The notes: generated from the sequence alone by a model not told the origin. 64,000 nt of DNA from Calditrichia bacterium (GCA_028284905.1 JANQQU010000033.1:1-64000), one strand, 5' to 3'. Counted from the first letter of the stretch, positions 50,868-62,528 are shown. A program made the numbers and translations.

Positions 50868-52610
50868 ATGAGAATATTAAACATCGGCACTCGTGGCAGC
50901 AAACTAGCACTTTGGCAAACCAATTGGGTCATTGAAAAACTCCAGCAAAATTTTCCGGATTTGCAAACAAATACGATTATCATCAAAACTTCCGGCGATA
51001 AAATTCTCGACAAGCCTTTGGCAGATATTGGCGATAAAGGTCTTTTTACCAAGGAGCTTGATCGTGCGCTTCTTAACGGTAGTGTAGATTTTGCCGTTCA
51101 TAGTTTGAAAGATCTCCCGACAGTTTTACCGCCAGGTTTAAAAATTGCGGCAATTACCGAACGCTGGGACGTCCGCGATGCACTTATTGCACCTTCGGGC
51201 ACTACGCTGGACAACTTGCCACACGGCGCAACAATCGCCACCGGTAGTCTGCGGCGTACCGCCCAGTTGTTAAATTATCGCCCGGATCTGAAGATTGTCG
51301 ATATCCGCGGCAATATTAACACCCGCCTGAAAAAACTGGATGCTTCCGACTGGCAGGGAATGATTCTCGCTGCTGCCGGCGTTGAGCGCCTGGGATTTAA
51401 CCACCGTATCGCCCAGAAAATTCCGCTGCACATTATGATGCCTGCCGTCGGTCAGGGCAGTTTTGCGGTTATTTGCCGGGAAGATGATGGATTTACCATC
51501 GATGTCCTTGATGCCATCGATCACTATGCCTCCCATGTCGCTGCCCGGGTCGAACGCACGCTTCTGAAAACCCTGGAAGGAGGGTGCCACATTCCGATCG
51601 GCGCGAACGCAACTGCACAGGGAGAAAATATCGCCTGCACCGCCGCAGTATACTCCCTCAATGGTCGGAAAGTGGTGAAAGATATGATACAGGGCAGTAT
51701 CCGCAAACATACACCGGAGTATTATGGTGAGTTACTGGCCCGGCGGATTTACGAAGGTGGCGGCAGGGAAATTCTTGAAGGGATAGCGCATCCCAATGCA
51801 GTCAGTAAAACCGCTCTCAGCGGCCTCAATATACTGATCGCGCAGTCGCCACGCGCCAGCAGCGAGTTTGCCGATCAACTGAGCGCTTGCGGTGCGAAAG
51901 TAACGACAGTATATCCTTTCGATATCGCCGTTATTCCTCCCGCGGAAAGTCACTTTAGCGGCAAATTACCGGAACTATTGGGTGAGAGCAAATGGCTGAT
52001 ATTCAGTAGCCGAACCGGGGTTCGTAAGTTTCAGGATTACCTCGCGGCAGCAGGTCTGGATATGAGTGCTATCCGGCATTGTAATATCGGCACCGTCGGC
52101 GAGCGCAGTGCCATGCTCTGGCAAACACTCGCTGATGCACCGGTGATAACTGCTAAAGCCGCAAATCTGCAGCGTTTATTGAATGAAATCGCTGCAAACA
52201 CAACGGACGAAACACAGATTCTGCATTTTACCAGCGAGCTTTCTGAAAAGAATATAGTTCCGGAAATACCAGCGCATATCAAATTGCGCCGCCTGCCCCT
52301 CTACCGGCTGGTGCCGGCTGTAGGCAAAGACGCCGCGGCTATCGAAGCATTAAAAACATCATCATTTGATCTTACCCTTTTCACCAGCCCGAGCGCTTTC
52401 GATTTCTTCCGGGCAATGAGCGGACTGCAAACGCCTTTGCCATTAGGGGCGATCACTACACTTGGATCGACAACCCAGGCGCATATCGAAAAAAAAGGCT
52501 GGCCGGTACAACTCGTGGCAGCATCTCCGGACCCTACCGGGCTGCTCCGGACAATTGTACAATACACCGAGACAATCATCGGTAATTCTCTTTCAACGAC
52601 ACAAAAATGA
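50868..52610 (+). CDS. hemC-hemD: Hydroxymethylbilane synthase-uroporphyrinogen III synthase fusion
   Basis: The 580-aa protein joins two enzymes. Residues about 1-305 are porphobilinogen deaminase (IGTRGSKLALWQTNW, KTSGDKILDKPLADIG, VHSLKDLPT, ATGSLRRTAQL, DIRGNINTRLKKL), with the dipyrromethane Cys in EGGCHIPIGA. Residues about 320-570 are a uroporphyrinogen III synthase fold (LIAQSPRASSEFADQL, LIFSSRTGVRKF, IGTVGERSA, LTLFTSPSAFDFF, LGSTTQAHIEKKG). The fusion would keep the unstable hydroxymethylbilane near the next enzyme. hemE follows after seven bases. Confidence 0.95.
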   Translation: MRILNIGTRGSKLALWQTNWVIEKLQQNFPDLQTNTIIIKTSGDKILDKPLADIGDKGLFTKELDRALLNGSVDFAVHSLKDLPTVLPPGLKIAAITERWDVRDALIAPSGTTLDNLPHGATIATGSLRRTAQLLNYRPDLKIVDIRGNINTRLKKLDASDWQGMILAAAGVERLGFNHRIAQKIPLHIMMPAVGQGSFAVICREDDGFTIDVLDAIDHYASHVAARVERTLLKTLEGGCHIPIGANATAQGENIACTAAVYSLNGRKVVKDMIQGSIRKHTPEYYGELLARRIYEGGGREILEGIAHPNAVSKTALSGLNILIAQSPRASSEFADQLSACGAKVTTVYPFDIAVIPPAESHFSGKLPELLGESKWLIFSSRTGVRKFQDYLAAAGLDMSAIRHCNIGTVGERSAMLWQTLADAPVITAKAANLQRLLNEIAANTTDETQILHFTSELSEKNIVPEIPAHIKLRRLPLYRLVPAVGKDAAAIEALKTSSFDLTLFTSPSAFDFFRAMSGLQTPLPLGAITTLGSTTQAHIEKKGWPVQLVAASPDPTGLLRTIVQYTETIIGNSLSTTQK

Positions 52611-52617
52611 GGCGACC

Positions 52618-53673
52618 ATGTCCGATACATCTCAACACTTATTCATTCGCGCCTGCTTTCAGCAACCTGTAGAACGGACACCGGTCTGGATGATGCGCCA
52701 GGCGGGACGTTACCTGCCGGAATACCGCGCGGTCCGGAAAGATCACGATTTTATTACCATGTGTAAAACGCCCGATTTGGCAACAGAAGTAACGCTGCAG
52801 CCAATCGATATCGTCGGCGTGGATGCTGCGATTCTCTTTTCCGATATCCTGGTTATCCCGGAAGCAATGGGAATGGAACTGCAGTTCATTCCCGGGAAGG
52901 GTCCGAATTTCCCCAAGCCGATTCGGGATGCGGCCATGTTGAAAACACTCAAGCGCATCGATGCGGAAAAGGATTTACGCTACGTACTGGATGCCATTCG
53001 CCAGGTAAAGCAATCGTTGGATGGCCGGGTGCCACTGATTGGTTTCAGCGGCGCTCCCTGGACGCTGGCCACCTATATGATTGAAGGCAGCGGATCGAAG
53101 AATTATAAATATCCGAAGCAATGGGCTTACGCTCGTCCGGACCTCCTTCACAGCTTGATGGAAAAGCTCAGCAAAGCCGTGAGCGATTACTGCATCGCCA
53201 AGATTGACGCTGGTGCGGAAGCGATTCAGCTTTTCGATACCTGGGCCGGCATTCTTAGTCGCGAAGGTTTCCGGGAATTTGCACTGCCCTACGTGAAGCA
53301 GATTATCGAGACGATCCGCCGACCGGGTATTCCGATTATCTATTTCGCCAAGGGAGCGATGATCTGGCAGGAAGATCTACTGAGCTGCGGTGCTGATGTT
53401 ATTGGTGTGGACTGGACCGCCAACCTGCAGGATGTCCGCCGGGCAGCTGGCAACCGGGTTGCCCTGCAAGGTAATCTCGATCCGACCGCGCTCTATGCGC
53501 CACCTGAAAAAATCCGGCAACTAGTTAAGGATATGCTCGCGCAGTATGGTCAGGGTTATGGACATATTGCCAATCTCGGGCATGGGATTCTACCGGACAT
53601 TCCGGTGCCACATGCTCAGGAATTTGTTCGGGCAGTCAAAGAGGAGAGTTCACGCTGGAAGCAAACGAATTAG
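52618..53673 (+). CDS. hemE: Uroporphyrinogen III decarboxylase
   Basis: It removes four carboxyl groups to make coproporphyrinogen III. The ATG at 52618 (GAGGCGACC upstream) gives 351 aa; the longer frame into hemC-D is rejected. Motifs are PVWMMRQAGRYLPEYR (with the conserved Arg pair), ILFSDILVIPEAMG with the catalytic Asp, GFSGAPWTLATYMIEG and LQGNLDPTALY. It is in the middle of the haem operon. Confidence 0.96.
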   Translation: MSDTSQHLFIRACFQQPVERTPVWMMRQAGRYLPEYRAVRKDHDFITMCKTPDLATEVTLQPIDIVGVDAAILFSDILVIPEAMGMELQFIPGKGPNFPKPIRDAAMLKTLKRIDAEKDLRYVLDAIRQVKQSLDGRVPLIGFSGAPWTLATYMIEGSGSKNYKYPKQWAYARPDLLHSLMEKLSKAVSDYCIAKIDAGAEAIQLFDTWAGILSREGFREFALPYVKQIIETIRRPGIPIIYFAKGAMIWQEDLLSCGADVIGVDWTANLQDVRRAAGNRVALQGNLDPTALYAPPEKIRQLVKDMLAQYGQGYGHIANLGHGILPDIPVPHAQEFVRAVKEESSRWKQTN

Positions 53674-53719
53674 CGGGTATCAAAAAGAGAAAAGACGCTC
53701 AAGCATAAAGGAATTTATT

Positions 53720-55114
53720 ATGGCTACTTCCGGAAAATTCAATGTCGACCTGGAACTTCTGAAAAAATATAATCAGCCGGGACCACGCTACACCAGCTAT
53801 CCGACGGCACCACACTTTCATGAAGGGTTTGGCCCCGCTGCTTTTCGTGATGAAATTGTGCGCAGCAATGTCGATAATAAAGGCGATCTCTCGCTTTACT
53901 TCCACTTCCCCTTTTGCCGCTCTCTCTGCTATTTTTGCGGTTGTAACGTTATCATTACTCACAATCCCAAGCGGATCGACCGTTACATCAAATATCTGAA
54001 AAAGGAAATCCGCCTGGTAAGCGAACTAATCGACAACAAGCGCCCGGTTGTGCAAATCCATTGGGGCGGCGGCACGCCGACTTATCTAACCCCGGATCAA
54101 ATTCGCGATGTTTACGGATATATCGCGGAACATTTCAATATTGCCGAGGATGCGGAAGTCAGTATCGAGATCGACCCGCGTACAATTCTGCCCGATCATC
54201 TTTCCACCTTAAGAGAGCTTGGCTTTAACCGGGTCAGCTTTGGCGTGCAGGATTTTCATCTTAATGTTCAGGAAGTTATCAATCGGGTTCAAACTGATGA
54301 GCAGAATGAATTTGTCATCAATGAGAGCCGGCGCCTGAATTATGACTCAATTAATGTCGACCTGATCTATGGCCTTCCCTATCAAACTTATGAAAGCTAT
54401 AGCGAGACGCTGGATAAAGTACTCGAACTGTCTCCCGATCGCCTGGCGGTATTCAATTACGCCCATGTGCCCTGGTTGAAAAAACATCAAAACGTACTGC
54501 CGGAAGAAGCGATGCCCAGCGCCAGCGAACGATTGGAATTACTGAAACTGATTATCGAACGCCTGACGGAACGCGGATACGTCTACATCGGCATGGATCA
54601 TTTTGCCCGTCCGGATGACGAGCTGACCCGCGCGCTGGATACCGGCACTCTCTATCGTAATTTCCAGGGATACAGCACACATTCCCAGGCAGAAGTTTAC
54701 GCCATGGGCGTTACCGCGATCAGTCAGTTACATAATGCATATGCTCAAAATGTGAAATCCCAAAAAGAATATGAAGTGATGCTGGATGCTGGTGAGTTAC
54801 CGGTCAGTCGCGGATATTTAATGACCGACGATGATCATATTCGCCAATACGTCATCACGGAAATTATGTGCAATAACCGCCTGCTGAAAAAGGATGTGGA
54901 AGACCGTTTCGGCATCAATTTCGATGAATATTTTCCAACGGTTTTCAGCGACATGGAACCCTTTCTCTATGATAATTTGCTGGAGATCTATCCGGACCGG
55001 ATTGAGGTTGACGATGCCGGCCGGCTGGTTATCCGCAATATTGCCATGAAATTCGACGCATATCTAAATAAAACAGCGGACCCCGATAAACCCATTTATT
55101 CCCGGACGGTGTGA
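53720..55114 (+). CDS. hemN: Oxygen-independent coproporphyrinogen III oxidase
   Basis: This radical SAM enzyme makes protoporphyrinogen IX without oxygen. The ATG at 53720 has AAAGGAATTTATT upstream and gives 464 aa; the longer frame into hemE is rejected. Motifs are YNQPGPRYTSYPTAPHF, CRSLCYFCGCN (CxxxCxxC plus the extra Cys of true HemN), HWGGGTPTYL, RVSFGVQDF and DLIYGLPYQT. The C-terminal trip-wire domain is present. The full set of HemN features makes a HemW assignment unlikely. Confidence 0.95.
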   Translation: MATSGKFNVDLELLKKYNQPGPRYTSYPTAPHFHEGFGPAAFRDEIVRSNVDNKGDLSLYFHFPFCRSLCYFCGCNVIITHNPKRIDRYIKYLKKEIRLVSELIDNKRPVVQIHWGGGTPTYLTPDQIRDVYGYIAEHFNIAEDAEVSIEIDPRTILPDHLSTLRELGFNRVSFGVQDFHLNVQEVINRVQTDEQNEFVINESRRLNYDSINVDLIYGLPYQTYESYSETLDKVLELSPDRLAVFNYAHVPWLKKHQNVLPEEAMPSASERLELLKLIIERLTERGYVYIGMDHFARPDDELTRALDTGTLYRNFQGYSTHSQAEVYAMGVTAISQLHNAYAQNVKSQKEYEVMLDAGELPVSRGYLMTDDDHIRQYVITEIMCNNRLLKKDVEDRFGINFDEYFPTVFSDMEPFLYDNLLEIYPDRIEVDDAGRLVIRNIAMKFDAYLNKTADPDKPIYSRTV

Positions 55115-55115
55115 T

Positions 55116-56525
55116 ATGAATACCCGAACAGCAGATATTGTCATTCTCGGTGCCGGCATCTCCGGCCTTAGTGCAGCTTATTATTTGTCCCGGCAGGGTT
55201 TCTCCGTTGCGGTATTGGAGAAATCCTCACTGACTGGTGGCGCGATTCGCAGCCAGCAGAAGGATGGTTTTCTCATTGAATCCGGACCGAACAGCACTTT
55301 GGAAACCACCCCATTGTTAAAAGAAATGTTCACGGAATTAGGCATTACAGACGAGATGATATATGCGAATGATCAGGCGAAAAATCGCTATATCGTTCGT
55401 GATGGCAAGCTGCAGGCGCTGCCGATGTCTCCCGGGGCATTTTTGAAAACGCCACTTTTTTCTGCCGGCGCCAAGCTACGCCTCCTGAAGGAACCGTTCA
55501 TCAAGGCAGCACCGGCAGAGCGGGAAGAGTCGCTGGCGGAATTTGTCCGCCGTCGTTTAGGGCGGGAATTCCTCGACTATGCCATCAATCCATTTGTTGC
55601 CGGGGTATATGCCGGGCAGCCCGAGCAGCTGAGTGTTAAGAATGCTTTTCCGAAACTTCATCAGCTGGAGCAAAAATATGGCAGCCTGATCAAGGGAACG
55701 ATCTTAGGTGCCCGGGAACGGAAGAAACGGGCGGAAACGTCGAAAACCAGCGCGCGCCTGCTCTCTTTTCGGAAGGGTTTACAGACACTGCCGGCGGCAA
55801 TTCATCAGTATCTCGGCGACCAGGTATTTACGTCTGCAACCATCAAACACATCCGTAATGAAGCTGGGCGCTACTTCACGACGGCACTGGTTGACGGTGA
55901 GCCGCTGCAATTCGAAAGCCGGGCGATCCTCAGTACTATTCCCGCCTATGCGTATAATGCATTGCCGATCGATCTGCAGGACTTCCCCCACAACGCTTTA
56001 CAGGAGATTAAATATCCTCCGGTAACCATGGTTTTTCTCGGCTATCACAAGAAACCGGACAGCCGCGAGCTCGATGGCTTTGGATTTCTGGTGCCGGCAA
56101 AAGAGCAGCGGCAAATTCTCGGAACGATCTGGAGCTCCACGCTTTTCCCGGAACGCTCCCCGGAAGAAGGGATTGCACTGACAACTTTCGTTGGCGGCAG
56201 TCGCCAGCCATCACTAGCAAACCAGCCACCAGAATCTCTGGAGAAGCTGGTTCGCGAAGATTTAAAATCCCTGCTCGGTATCGAGCGCGCCCCGGATTTT
56301 ATTCGAATTAAACAATGGCCACTGGCGATTCCCCAATACAAAATTGGCCATCATCACCTGATCGCCGCACTGGAAAAATTTGAGGCCGCACAACCGGGAT
56401 TTTTCTTCTCCGGCAATTTCCGGGGCGGTATCTCGGTGGGCGACTGTATTAAACAATCGCATCTAATCAGCGAAACCATGGCGACATTGCTGCATCAATC
56501 AAAGCCGGAAACTGTCACTGCATAA
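55116..56525 (+). CDS. hemY: Protoporphyrinogen oxidase, HemY type
   Basis: This 469-aa FAD enzyme oxidises protoporphyrinogen IX. Features are [23 protein letters not shown] (dinucleotide fold), [34 protein letters not shown], and the C-terminal [18 protein letters not shown]. It follows hemN after one base. HemY-type oxidases normally use oxygen, whereas the preceding HemN does not, so the operon mixes anaerobic and aerobic steps. A coproporphyrinogen oxidase role is less likely because no HemQ is present. Confidence 0.9.
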   Translation: MNTRTADIVILGAGISGLSAAYYLSRQGFSVAVLEKSSLTGGAIRSQQKDGFLIESGPNSTLETTPLLKEMFTELGITDEMIYANDQAKNRYIVRDGKLQALPMSPGAFLKTPLFSAGAKLRLLKEPFIKAAPAEREESLAEFVRRRLGREFLDYAINPFVAGVYAGQPEQLSVKNAFPKLHQLEQKYGSLIKGTILGARERKKRAETSKTSARLLSFRKGLQTLPAAIHQYLGDQVFTSATIKHIRNEAGRYFTTALVDGEPLQFESRAILSTIPAYAYNALPIDLQDFPHNALQEIKYPPVTMVFLGYHKKPDSRELDGFGFLVPAKEQRQILGTIWSSTLFPERSPEEGIALTTFVGGSRQPSLANQPPESLEKLVREDLKSLLGIERAPDFIRIKQWPLAIPQYKIGHHHLIAALEKFEAAQPGFFFSGNFRGGISVGDCIKQSHLISETMATLLHQSKPETVTA

Positions 56526-56539
56526 ACGAGGCACCTGAA

Positions 56540-57517
56540 ATGATTAAGCCATTTTACCGGATGCGCCGGCTCCGTAAAAATCCACAAATTCGCAATATGG
56601 TGCGGGAAACCCTGCTCAGCCCAAACGATTTTATTCTGCCCTTTTTTGTTGTAGAAGGCGACGGCATCGATAAACCGATCAGCAGCATGCCCGGCCACTC
56701 TCAGCTGTCTATCGACAATCTGGTAAAAGCAGCGCGAGAGGCCTATGAGGCTGGTATTCAGTCGATCATACTCTTCGGGATTCCCGGCAGCAAAGATGCG
56801 ATTGGTAGCGATTCGATGGACAAGGATGGCATTATCTGCCGTTCCTTACGGGCGCTAAAAGAAGCAGTGCCGGAGCTCTACCTGATTACCGACGTTTGCC
56901 TCTGTGAATATACCGACCACGGACATTGCGGCCCCTTGCAGGGACATGATGTTGATAATGATGCCACGCTGGCCCTGCTGCAAAAGCAGGTGATTGTCCA
57001 GGCGGAAAGCGGCGCGGACATGGTCGCCCCTTCGGGTATGATGGACGGCATGGTTGGCGCAATCCGGGAAGCGCTGGATGAATCCGGTTTTGAAGATATT
57101 CCCATTATGAGTTATGCCGCAAAGTTTGCCTCCGGTTTTTACGGGCCGTTCCGCGATGCAGCGGAATCCGCCCCGCAATTTGGCGATCGCAATACTTACC
57201 AGATGGATCCCGCGAATGGTAACGAAGCACTGCGGGAGGCCGCACTGGATGTTGAAGAAGGCGCAGATATTATCATGGTAAAACCGGCAATGCCCTATCT
57301 CGATATTATTCGCCGGGTAAAAGAAGATTTTGCTATGCCCACCGCTGCCTACCAGGTTTCCGGCGAGTTTGCCATGATTAAAGCAGCGGCAGCAAACGAC
57401 TGGATCGATCACGATCGGGTAATGATGGAGTCGCTGCTTTCCATCAAACGTGCCGGCGCCGATTTGATTTTAACCTATTTTGCCCGGGAAGCAGCCGCAA
57501 TATTGAACGCAAAATAA
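56540..57517 (+). CDS. hemB: Delta-aminolevulinic acid dehydratase (porphobilinogen synthase)
   Basis: It condenses two aminolevulinate molecules to porphobilinogen. The 325 aa show [26 protein letters not shown] (the Zn-binding Cys set), [27 protein letters not shown] with one catalytic Lys, and [13 protein letters not shown] with the Schiff-base Lys. It is followed by hemL after 22 bases. Confidence 0.96.
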   Translation: MIKPFYRMRRLRKNPQIRNMVRETLLSPNDFILPFFVVEGDGIDKPISSMPGHSQLSIDNLVKAAREAYEAGIQSIILFGIPGSKDAIGSDSMDKDGIICRSLRALKEAVPELYLITDVCLCEYTDHGHCGPLQGHDVDNDATLALLQKQVIVQAESGADMVAPSGMMDGMVGAIREALDESGFEDIPIMSYAAKFASGFYGPFRDAAESAPQFGDRNTYQMDPANGNEALREAALDVEEGADIIMVKPAMPYLDIIRRVKEDFAMPTAAYQVSGEFAMIKAAAANDWIDHDRVMMESLLSIKRAGADLILTYFAREAAAILNAK

Positions 57518-57539
57518 ATACATCGCAGGAGAGATAAGA

Positions 57540-58835
57540 ATGCCCAGTTATCATAAAAGTGAACAACTCTTTCAACGCGCGCAGCAGGTGATGCCCGGTG
57601 GGGTCAATTCGCCGGTGCGCGCCTTCAAATCCGTTGGCGGGAATCCGGTGTTTTTCGAGCGGGCAGAAGGGGCTTATCTCTATGATGTCGACGGCAATCG
57701 CTACATCGATTATGTCAATTCCTGGGGACCGATGATCCTCGGTTTTTCCCATCCGAAAATCGTTGCCGCGATCCGGGAAGAAGCGGGGAAAGCAACCAGC
57801 TTCGGCGCACCAACCGAATTGGAAATTCAACTGGGAGAGTTGGTTTGTGAAATGGTACCGTCCATCGAAATGGTCCGGATGGTAAACTCCGGTACCGAGG
57901 CGACCATGAGCGCGATTCGTTTGGCCCGCGGCTATACCGGGCGGAATAAAGTGATCAAATTTAGCGGTTGTTATCATGGGCATGGCGACAGTTTTCTCAT
58001 CCAGGCAGGTTCCGGCGCCACCACGCTCGGCGTGCCGAATAGCCCCGGAGTAACACCACAGACAGCCGCCGATACGCTCATTGCCAATTTTAATGATATC
58101 GCTTCTGTAGAAGCACAGATCTCAGCAAATCCCGACAGCATCGCAGCAGTGATTGTCGAGCCGATCGCCGGCAACATGGGGATGGTAACCCCGCAAGATG
58201 ATTTCCTTGCTAAGCTGCGCCGGGTCACCAGCAAAAACGGCATACTACTCATTTTTGACGAAGTGATGACCGGCTTTCGGGTCGCCGCTGGCGGTGCGCA
58301 GGAAATTTATGACATTCAGCCGGATATAACCACGCTGGGGAAAATCATCGGTGGCGGTTTGCCGGTGGGCGCTTATGGCGGCCGTAAAGAGATTATGGCC
58401 CATGTTGCCCCATCCGGCCCGGTGTATCAAGCCGGCACCCTTTCCGGAAATCCGTTGGCAATGCGGGCCGGATTGGAAACGCTACGCCTGATCAATCAAC
58501 CCGGGTTTTACGAAGGACTGGAGAAAAAAGCCGCCCGCCTGGAGGCTGGTGTACGGAAAAACCTGGAGAAGCTGGGTATCAATCTTCATCTCACTCGAGT
58601 AGGTTCCATGGGTTGCCTCTTTTTTAACTCGGAAGCAGTGCATGATTACGATGCTGCCCTGAAATCCAATACAGATCATTATGCCCAATATTTTCAGGAA
58701 ATGCTAAACCAGGGTATTTATCTCGCACCGGCGCAATTTGAGGCTTATTTTCTCTCCAATGCAATTTCCGATATAGATATCGATGCCACCATCGAGGCAA
58801 GCTATCAGGCAATGATGAAAGTGTTCAACGGATAA
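57540..58835 (+). CDS. hemL: Glutamate-1-semialdehyde 2,1-aminomutase
   Basis: This PLP enzyme makes aminolevulinate from glutamate-1-semialdehyde, completing the C5 route with HemA. The 431 aa include [72 protein letters not shown] and [18 protein letters not shown] with the PLP Lys. AGGAGAGATAAGA precedes the ATG. Confidence 0.96.
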   Translation: MPSYHKSEQLFQRAQQVMPGGVNSPVRAFKSVGGNPVFFERAEGAYLYDVDGNRYIDYVNSWGPMILGFSHPKIVAAIREEAGKATSFGAPTELEIQLGELVCEMVPSIEMVRMVNSGTEATMSAIRLARGYTGRNKVIKFSGCYHGHGDSFLIQAGSGATTLGVPNSPGVTPQTAADTLIANFNDIASVEAQISANPDSIAAVIVEPIAGNMGMVTPQDDFLAKLRRVTSKNGILLIFDEVMTGFRVAAGGAQEIYDIQPDITTLGKIIGGGLPVGAYGGRKEIMAHVAPSGPVYQAGTLSGNPLAMRAGLETLRLINQPGFYEGLEKKAARLEAGVRKNLEKLGINLHLTRVGSMGCLFFNSEAVHDYDAALKSNTDHYAQYFQEMLNQGIYLAPAQFEAYFLSNAISDIDIDATIEASYQAMMKVFNG

Positions 58836-58864
58836 CGGGATGCCAAAATCCAAAAGGAAACAAA

Positions 58865-59986
58865 ATGAAAAAGCAAGCAACTCAATACACAAATGGCGCT
58901 TCGAATGGTAAGCGGGAAAAAACCGGCGCTTTACTGATCAACTTGGGATCACCGGATTCGACATCAATTCCGGATGTGCGTAGATACCTCGATCAGTTCC
59001 TGATGGACAAGCGGGTGATTGATGCGCCCTATCTGATTCGCCGCATGATTGTCAGCTGTTTTATTCTCCCGAAACGCCCGAAAGAATCCGCTGAAGCGTA
59101 TGAGTCCATTTGGTGGAAAGAAGGGTCTCCGTTAATCGTATTGAGTCAGGAATTGCAAAAACTGGTACAGGCTGGTGTAGATGTACCAGTGTCCCTTGGG
59201 ATGCGCTATGGCAACCCTTCAATCGAGGCCGGCGTGCAGGAACTGCTTGATCAAGGCGTCAATAACATTTTTCTGATTCCGCTCTATCCCCATTATGCTA
59301 TGGCTACTGTAGAAACTGTTATCGTGGAAACACGAGATGTATTAAAGAAGCTGAATGTTGACGTTCGCTTAACCGTAAAAGAACCATTTTTTGATGATCC
59401 TGACTATATCGATGCCCTGGTTGACAGCGCAGAAAAATATCTCCAGCAGGGTTATGATCACCTACTATTCAGTTATCATGGCCTGCCGGAACGTCATTGT
59501 AAAAAGACGGATCCCACCGGAAAACATTGCCTGAAAGTGGATAATTGCTGTGAAGTTGCTTCATTGGCACATCAATACTGCTACCGCCACCAGGTTTTTC
59601 GCACTTCGCAGGATTTTGTAGAAAAGGCAGGCATTCCGCAGGAGAAACACACGATCGCTTTCCAGTCCAAACTTGGCGTAGATGCCTGGCTGACGCCCTC
59701 TACAGAGGATGAATTGGTCCGCCTTGGTAAAGCCGGTACCAAACGGCTGCTGGTCATTTGCCCGGCATTTGTATCGGATTGTATTGAAACCCTGGAAGAA
59801 ATTGGCATGCGCGGCAAGGAGACATTTCAGGAAGCCGGCGGGGGAGATTTTCATCTGATTCCCTGCATCAATGATGATATTAAATGGGTAAGAGTGCTAC
59901 AGCGCTGGATCAATAACTTGCAGGGCGATGCAGATTATTTCTTACCGGACGAATTACCGAAAACAGTTTTAGCGGCTGCTGAATAA
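58865..59986 (+). CDS. hemH: Ferrochelatase
   Basis: It inserts Fe2+ into protoporphyrin IX. The 373 aa show GALLINLGSPDSTSIPDVRRYL, MRYGNPSIEAGVQEL, PLYPHYAMAT, FSYHGLPERH with the metal-binding His, AFQSKLGVDAWLTPST with the expected W, and CPAFVSDCIETLEEI. Cysteine-rich segments (KHCLKVDNCCEVASLAHQYCYR) are as in 2Fe-2S-carrying or Cys-rich ferrochelatases, but the cluster is not certain. It is the last gene of the operon, 35 bp before a terminator. Confidence 0.95.
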   Translation: MKKQATQYTNGASNGKREKTGALLINLGSPDSTSIPDVRRYLDQFLMDKRVIDAPYLIRRMIVSCFILPKRPKESAEAYESIWWKEGSPLIVLSQELQKLVQAGVDVPVSLGMRYGNPSIEAGVQELLDQGVNNIFLIPLYPHYAMATVETVIVETRDVLKKLNVDVRLTVKEPFFDDPDYIDALVDSAEKYLQQGYDHLLFSYHGLPERHCKKTDPTGKHCLKVDNCCEVASLAHQYCYRHQVFRTSQDFVEKAGIPQEKHTIAFQSKLGVDAWLTPSTEDELVRLGKAGTKRLLVICPAFVSDCIETLEEIGMRGKETFQEAGGGDFHLIPCINDDIKWVRVLQRWINNLQGDADYFLPDELPKTVLAAAE

Positions 59987-60020
59987 AGCCGCATCAGCAC
60001 ATCCGCTATCGATTAAAAGC

Positions 60021-60054
60021 AAAACGGCAGTCATATGCATGACTGCCGTTTTTA
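60021..60054. terminator. Bidirectional terminator after hemH
   Basis: aaaacggcagtcat (60021-60034) and atgactgccgtttt (60039-60052) form a perfect 14-bp stem with a 4-base loop. The A-run on one side and T-run on the other serve both hemH (+) and the converging permease gene (-). Confidence 0.92.
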
Positions 60055-60077
60055 ATTTGAGGCTTGCCAGTTCGGCT

Positions 60078-62528
60078 TTATTCATACCGTAGAGCATTGA
60101 CGGGATTGGCATATGCGGCCTTAATTGCCTGGAACAACACAGTTACCAGGGCAATAATAATTGCCGCTGAACCGGCAATCAGGAACGGACTGATGCCCAA
60201 TTCCGTGCGATAATGGAAGTCCTGCAGCCAGTTTTGCATTAAATACCAGCCGAGCGGCCAGGCAATCAGATTGGCAATTGTCACCCATTTCAGGAATTCC
60301 TTCGAGAGCAGGTAGATAATGTTCGGAATTGTTGCACCGAGTACTTTTCGCACACCAATCTCCTTGGTCCGTTGCTCTGCAGTGAAAGCTGCCAGACCAA
60401 AGAGCCCAAGGCAGGCGATAGTAATTGCCAGAATAGTGAAGTAGCTGAAAATTTCCCGCATTTGATCTTCACTGCGATAGAGGGTGTTGAAGTGATCATC
60501 CTGAAAGTAATAAGTAAACGGATATGTCGGGGAAAATTCGGTCATTTTCGCTTCCAGAAAAGCGATACTTTCCTGAATATTTTCCGAGCTAATGCGAACG
60601 ACGAAATACCCGTTTAAGCGCTGGGAAAGCTCGATGACCAATGGTTCGATTTCCTGATGCAGCGATTTGAAATGAAAATCTTTTACCACGCCAACGATCG
60701 ATCCCAATCGGATGTCACCGGGTGAAGGACCATTGCTGCGTCCGAACTCTTTCCCAACCGCTTCCTCGGCAGATGCCCATCCCATTCGGGGTAACGCAGC
60801 TTCGTTGATGATATAGGCGCCGAGCGTATCGCTGGGAAAATCCCGGGAGAAATTGCGCCCGGCTGCCATCTCAATGCCCATCGTGCTAATAAAATCATAG
60901 CTGACAAAAATATTTTGCACATTGACCATATCTATCATGGGATCGCCGGTTCGGCTTTTCATAAACATTGTATCACTATAACGACGGTTTCCGGGAATCT
61001 GGTTGGCAGTACCAACACTGATGATAGATGGATTACGACGCAGCTCATTCATAAATGATTCTTTTTGCGGGCGTTGAAAATTGGCGTCATACATTGGCAA
61101 CACAACCACATGCTCCTTATTGAAACCGAGCTTTTTATTACGGAGGAAATCGAGTTGGTTCATTACCACCAGGGTACCGATTACCAGGGTGATAGAAATA
61201 GCGAACTGGGCAACAACCAGCCCTTTCCGCATCCGTGATCCTTTTGCATTGGTTTTAAAGCGACCTTTTAATACCGAAATCGGCTTAAACCCGGAAAGTA
61301 CAAATGCCGGGTAGCTGCCGGCAAAAAGCCCGACAAAAAGGGCAATGCCGATAAAACCTAGCAGGGCCAGCGGATTCTCCAGATAAGGCACATAAAGTAC
61401 TTTTCCGGTCAGCTGATTAAAAAACGGCAAGAATGATTCAATAATAATTATCGCCAGCAATAGCGCGATCATTGCAAGGATGATTGATTCTCCCAGGAAT
61501 TGGAGAATCAAACGGGAGCGCTCGGCGCCGACGACCTTCCGTAAACCGACTTCCCGGGCCCGATCCATTGAGCGGGCAGTGGAAAGGTTCATAAAATTGA
61601 TACAGGCAATCAGCAGAATCAACAAGGCAATACCGGAAAAGATATATACCGTGTTGATATCACTGTTTGGCTGAATCTCATGCTCCAGGTTGGAATAGAG
61701 GTGAATGCTGGTCATCGGCTTTAAGCGCAATGAAACAACATTGTTTATGTCTGCATCCGGCCCCATAAACTGCCGGGCCTGATCTCCCATATATTTTTCC
61801 TGAAACGCCGGTAATTTTGCTTCCAGTGCCAGTGGCTCTCCCCCCTCAGGCAGCATGACATAGGTGTATATGTTATTGCTGAACCAGATGTCCATCCGCT
61901 CCGCGCCCTGTATCGCATATGCACTGGCATATGATGCAATTGCATCAAAAGTAAAGTGAGAATTCTCCGGCACGTCTGCCATTACGCCGGTCACCTTGTA
62001 ATCAATATCGCGGCCCCACTGCATCGTCAGGGTTTTTCCCATGGGATTTTCGCCGGGGAAATACTTTTCAGCCAACGATTCGGTAATCACAATGGCATAA
62101 GGCTCAACCAGGGCGGTTTCCCGGTCACCTTGCAGCAATTCCCAGGAAAATACTTCGAAAACAGCGGCATCCGCATAAATAAAATGTCCGCGCTGATATT
62201 GATGATTGCCATCCAGATAATCGGTATCAGAAGCCCAGATGCGAATTGAGCGCAGCACTTCCGGAAAATCGGTTTCCAGTGCCGGCCCCATCGGATGCGG
62301 CGTCACCGGATAAACACCGACAATTTCGTTAAAATTGATATCTCGCTCTACGCGATAGATATTTTCCGCATTTTCATGATAACGATCGTAGCTTAGTTCG
62401 TGCTGAACAAATAACAGAATCAGCACGCAGCAGGCCATCCCAATGGCCAGGCCCAAAATGTTGATGAGTGAATAACCTTTGTGTTTGAAAATGTTTCGCA
62501 GGGCAATTTTAAGGTAACTTTGAAACAT
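60078..62528 (-). CDS. MacB/FtsX-type ABC transporter permease
   Basis: The 816-aa protein starts [34 protein letters not shown], the usual opening of this family. Two MacB-type periplasmic domains follow (about 45-240 and 470-640), and two FtsX-type permease parts (about 285-425 and 685-800). Conserved words include [20 protein letters not shown] and [28 protein letters not shown] precedes the ATG. Such permeases work with a LolD-like ATPase in lipoprotein or peptide export or stress signalling. No ATPase gene is nearby, so it must use one encoded elsewhere. Confidence 0.9.
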   Translation of the reverse strand: MFQSYLKIALRNIFKHKGYSLINILGLAIGMACCVLILLFVQHELSYDRYHENAENIYRVERDINFNEIVGVYPVTPHPMGPALETDFPEVLRSIRIWASDTDYLDGNHQYQRGHFIYADAAVFEVFSWELLQGDRETALVEPYAIVITESLAEKYFPGENPMGKTLTMQWGRDIDYKVTGVMADVPENSHFTFDAIASYASAYAIQGAERMDIWFSNNIYTYVMLPEGGEPLALEAKLPAFQEKYMGDQARQFMGPDADINNVVSLRLKPMTSIHLYSNLEHEIQPNSDINTVYIFSGIALLILLIACINFMNLSTARSMDRAREVGLRKVVGAERSRLILQFLGESIILAMIALLLAIIIIESFLPFFNQLTGKVLYVPYLENPLALLGFIGIALFVGLFAGSYPAFVLSGFKPISVLKGRFKTNAKGSRMRKGLVVAQFAISITLVIGTLVVMNQLDFLRNKKLGFNKEHVVVLPMYDANFQRPQKESFMNELRRNPSIISVGTANQIPGNRRYSDTMFMKSRTGDPMIDMVNVQNIFVSYDFISTMGIEMAAGRNFSRDFPSDTLGAYIINEAALPRMGWASAEEAVGKEFGRSNGPSPGDIRLGSIVGVVKDFHFKSLHQEIEPLVIELSQRLNGYFVVRISSENIQESIAFLEAKMTEFSPTYPFTYYFQDDHFNTLYRSEDQMREIFSYFTILAITIACLGLFGLAAFTAEQRTKEIGVRKVLGATIPNIIYLLSKEFLKWVTIANLIAWPLGWYLMQNWLQDFHYRTELGISPFLIAGSAAIIIALVTVLFQAIKAAYANPVNALRYE

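Noticed and set aside
52462..52617. Longer N-terminus of HemE
   Set aside because: Overlaps HemC-D coding sequence and is unlike the family; ATG at 52618 fits.
53546..53719. Longer N-terminus of HemN
   Set aside because: Overlaps HemE; the ATG at 53720 has a good ribosome site and family start.
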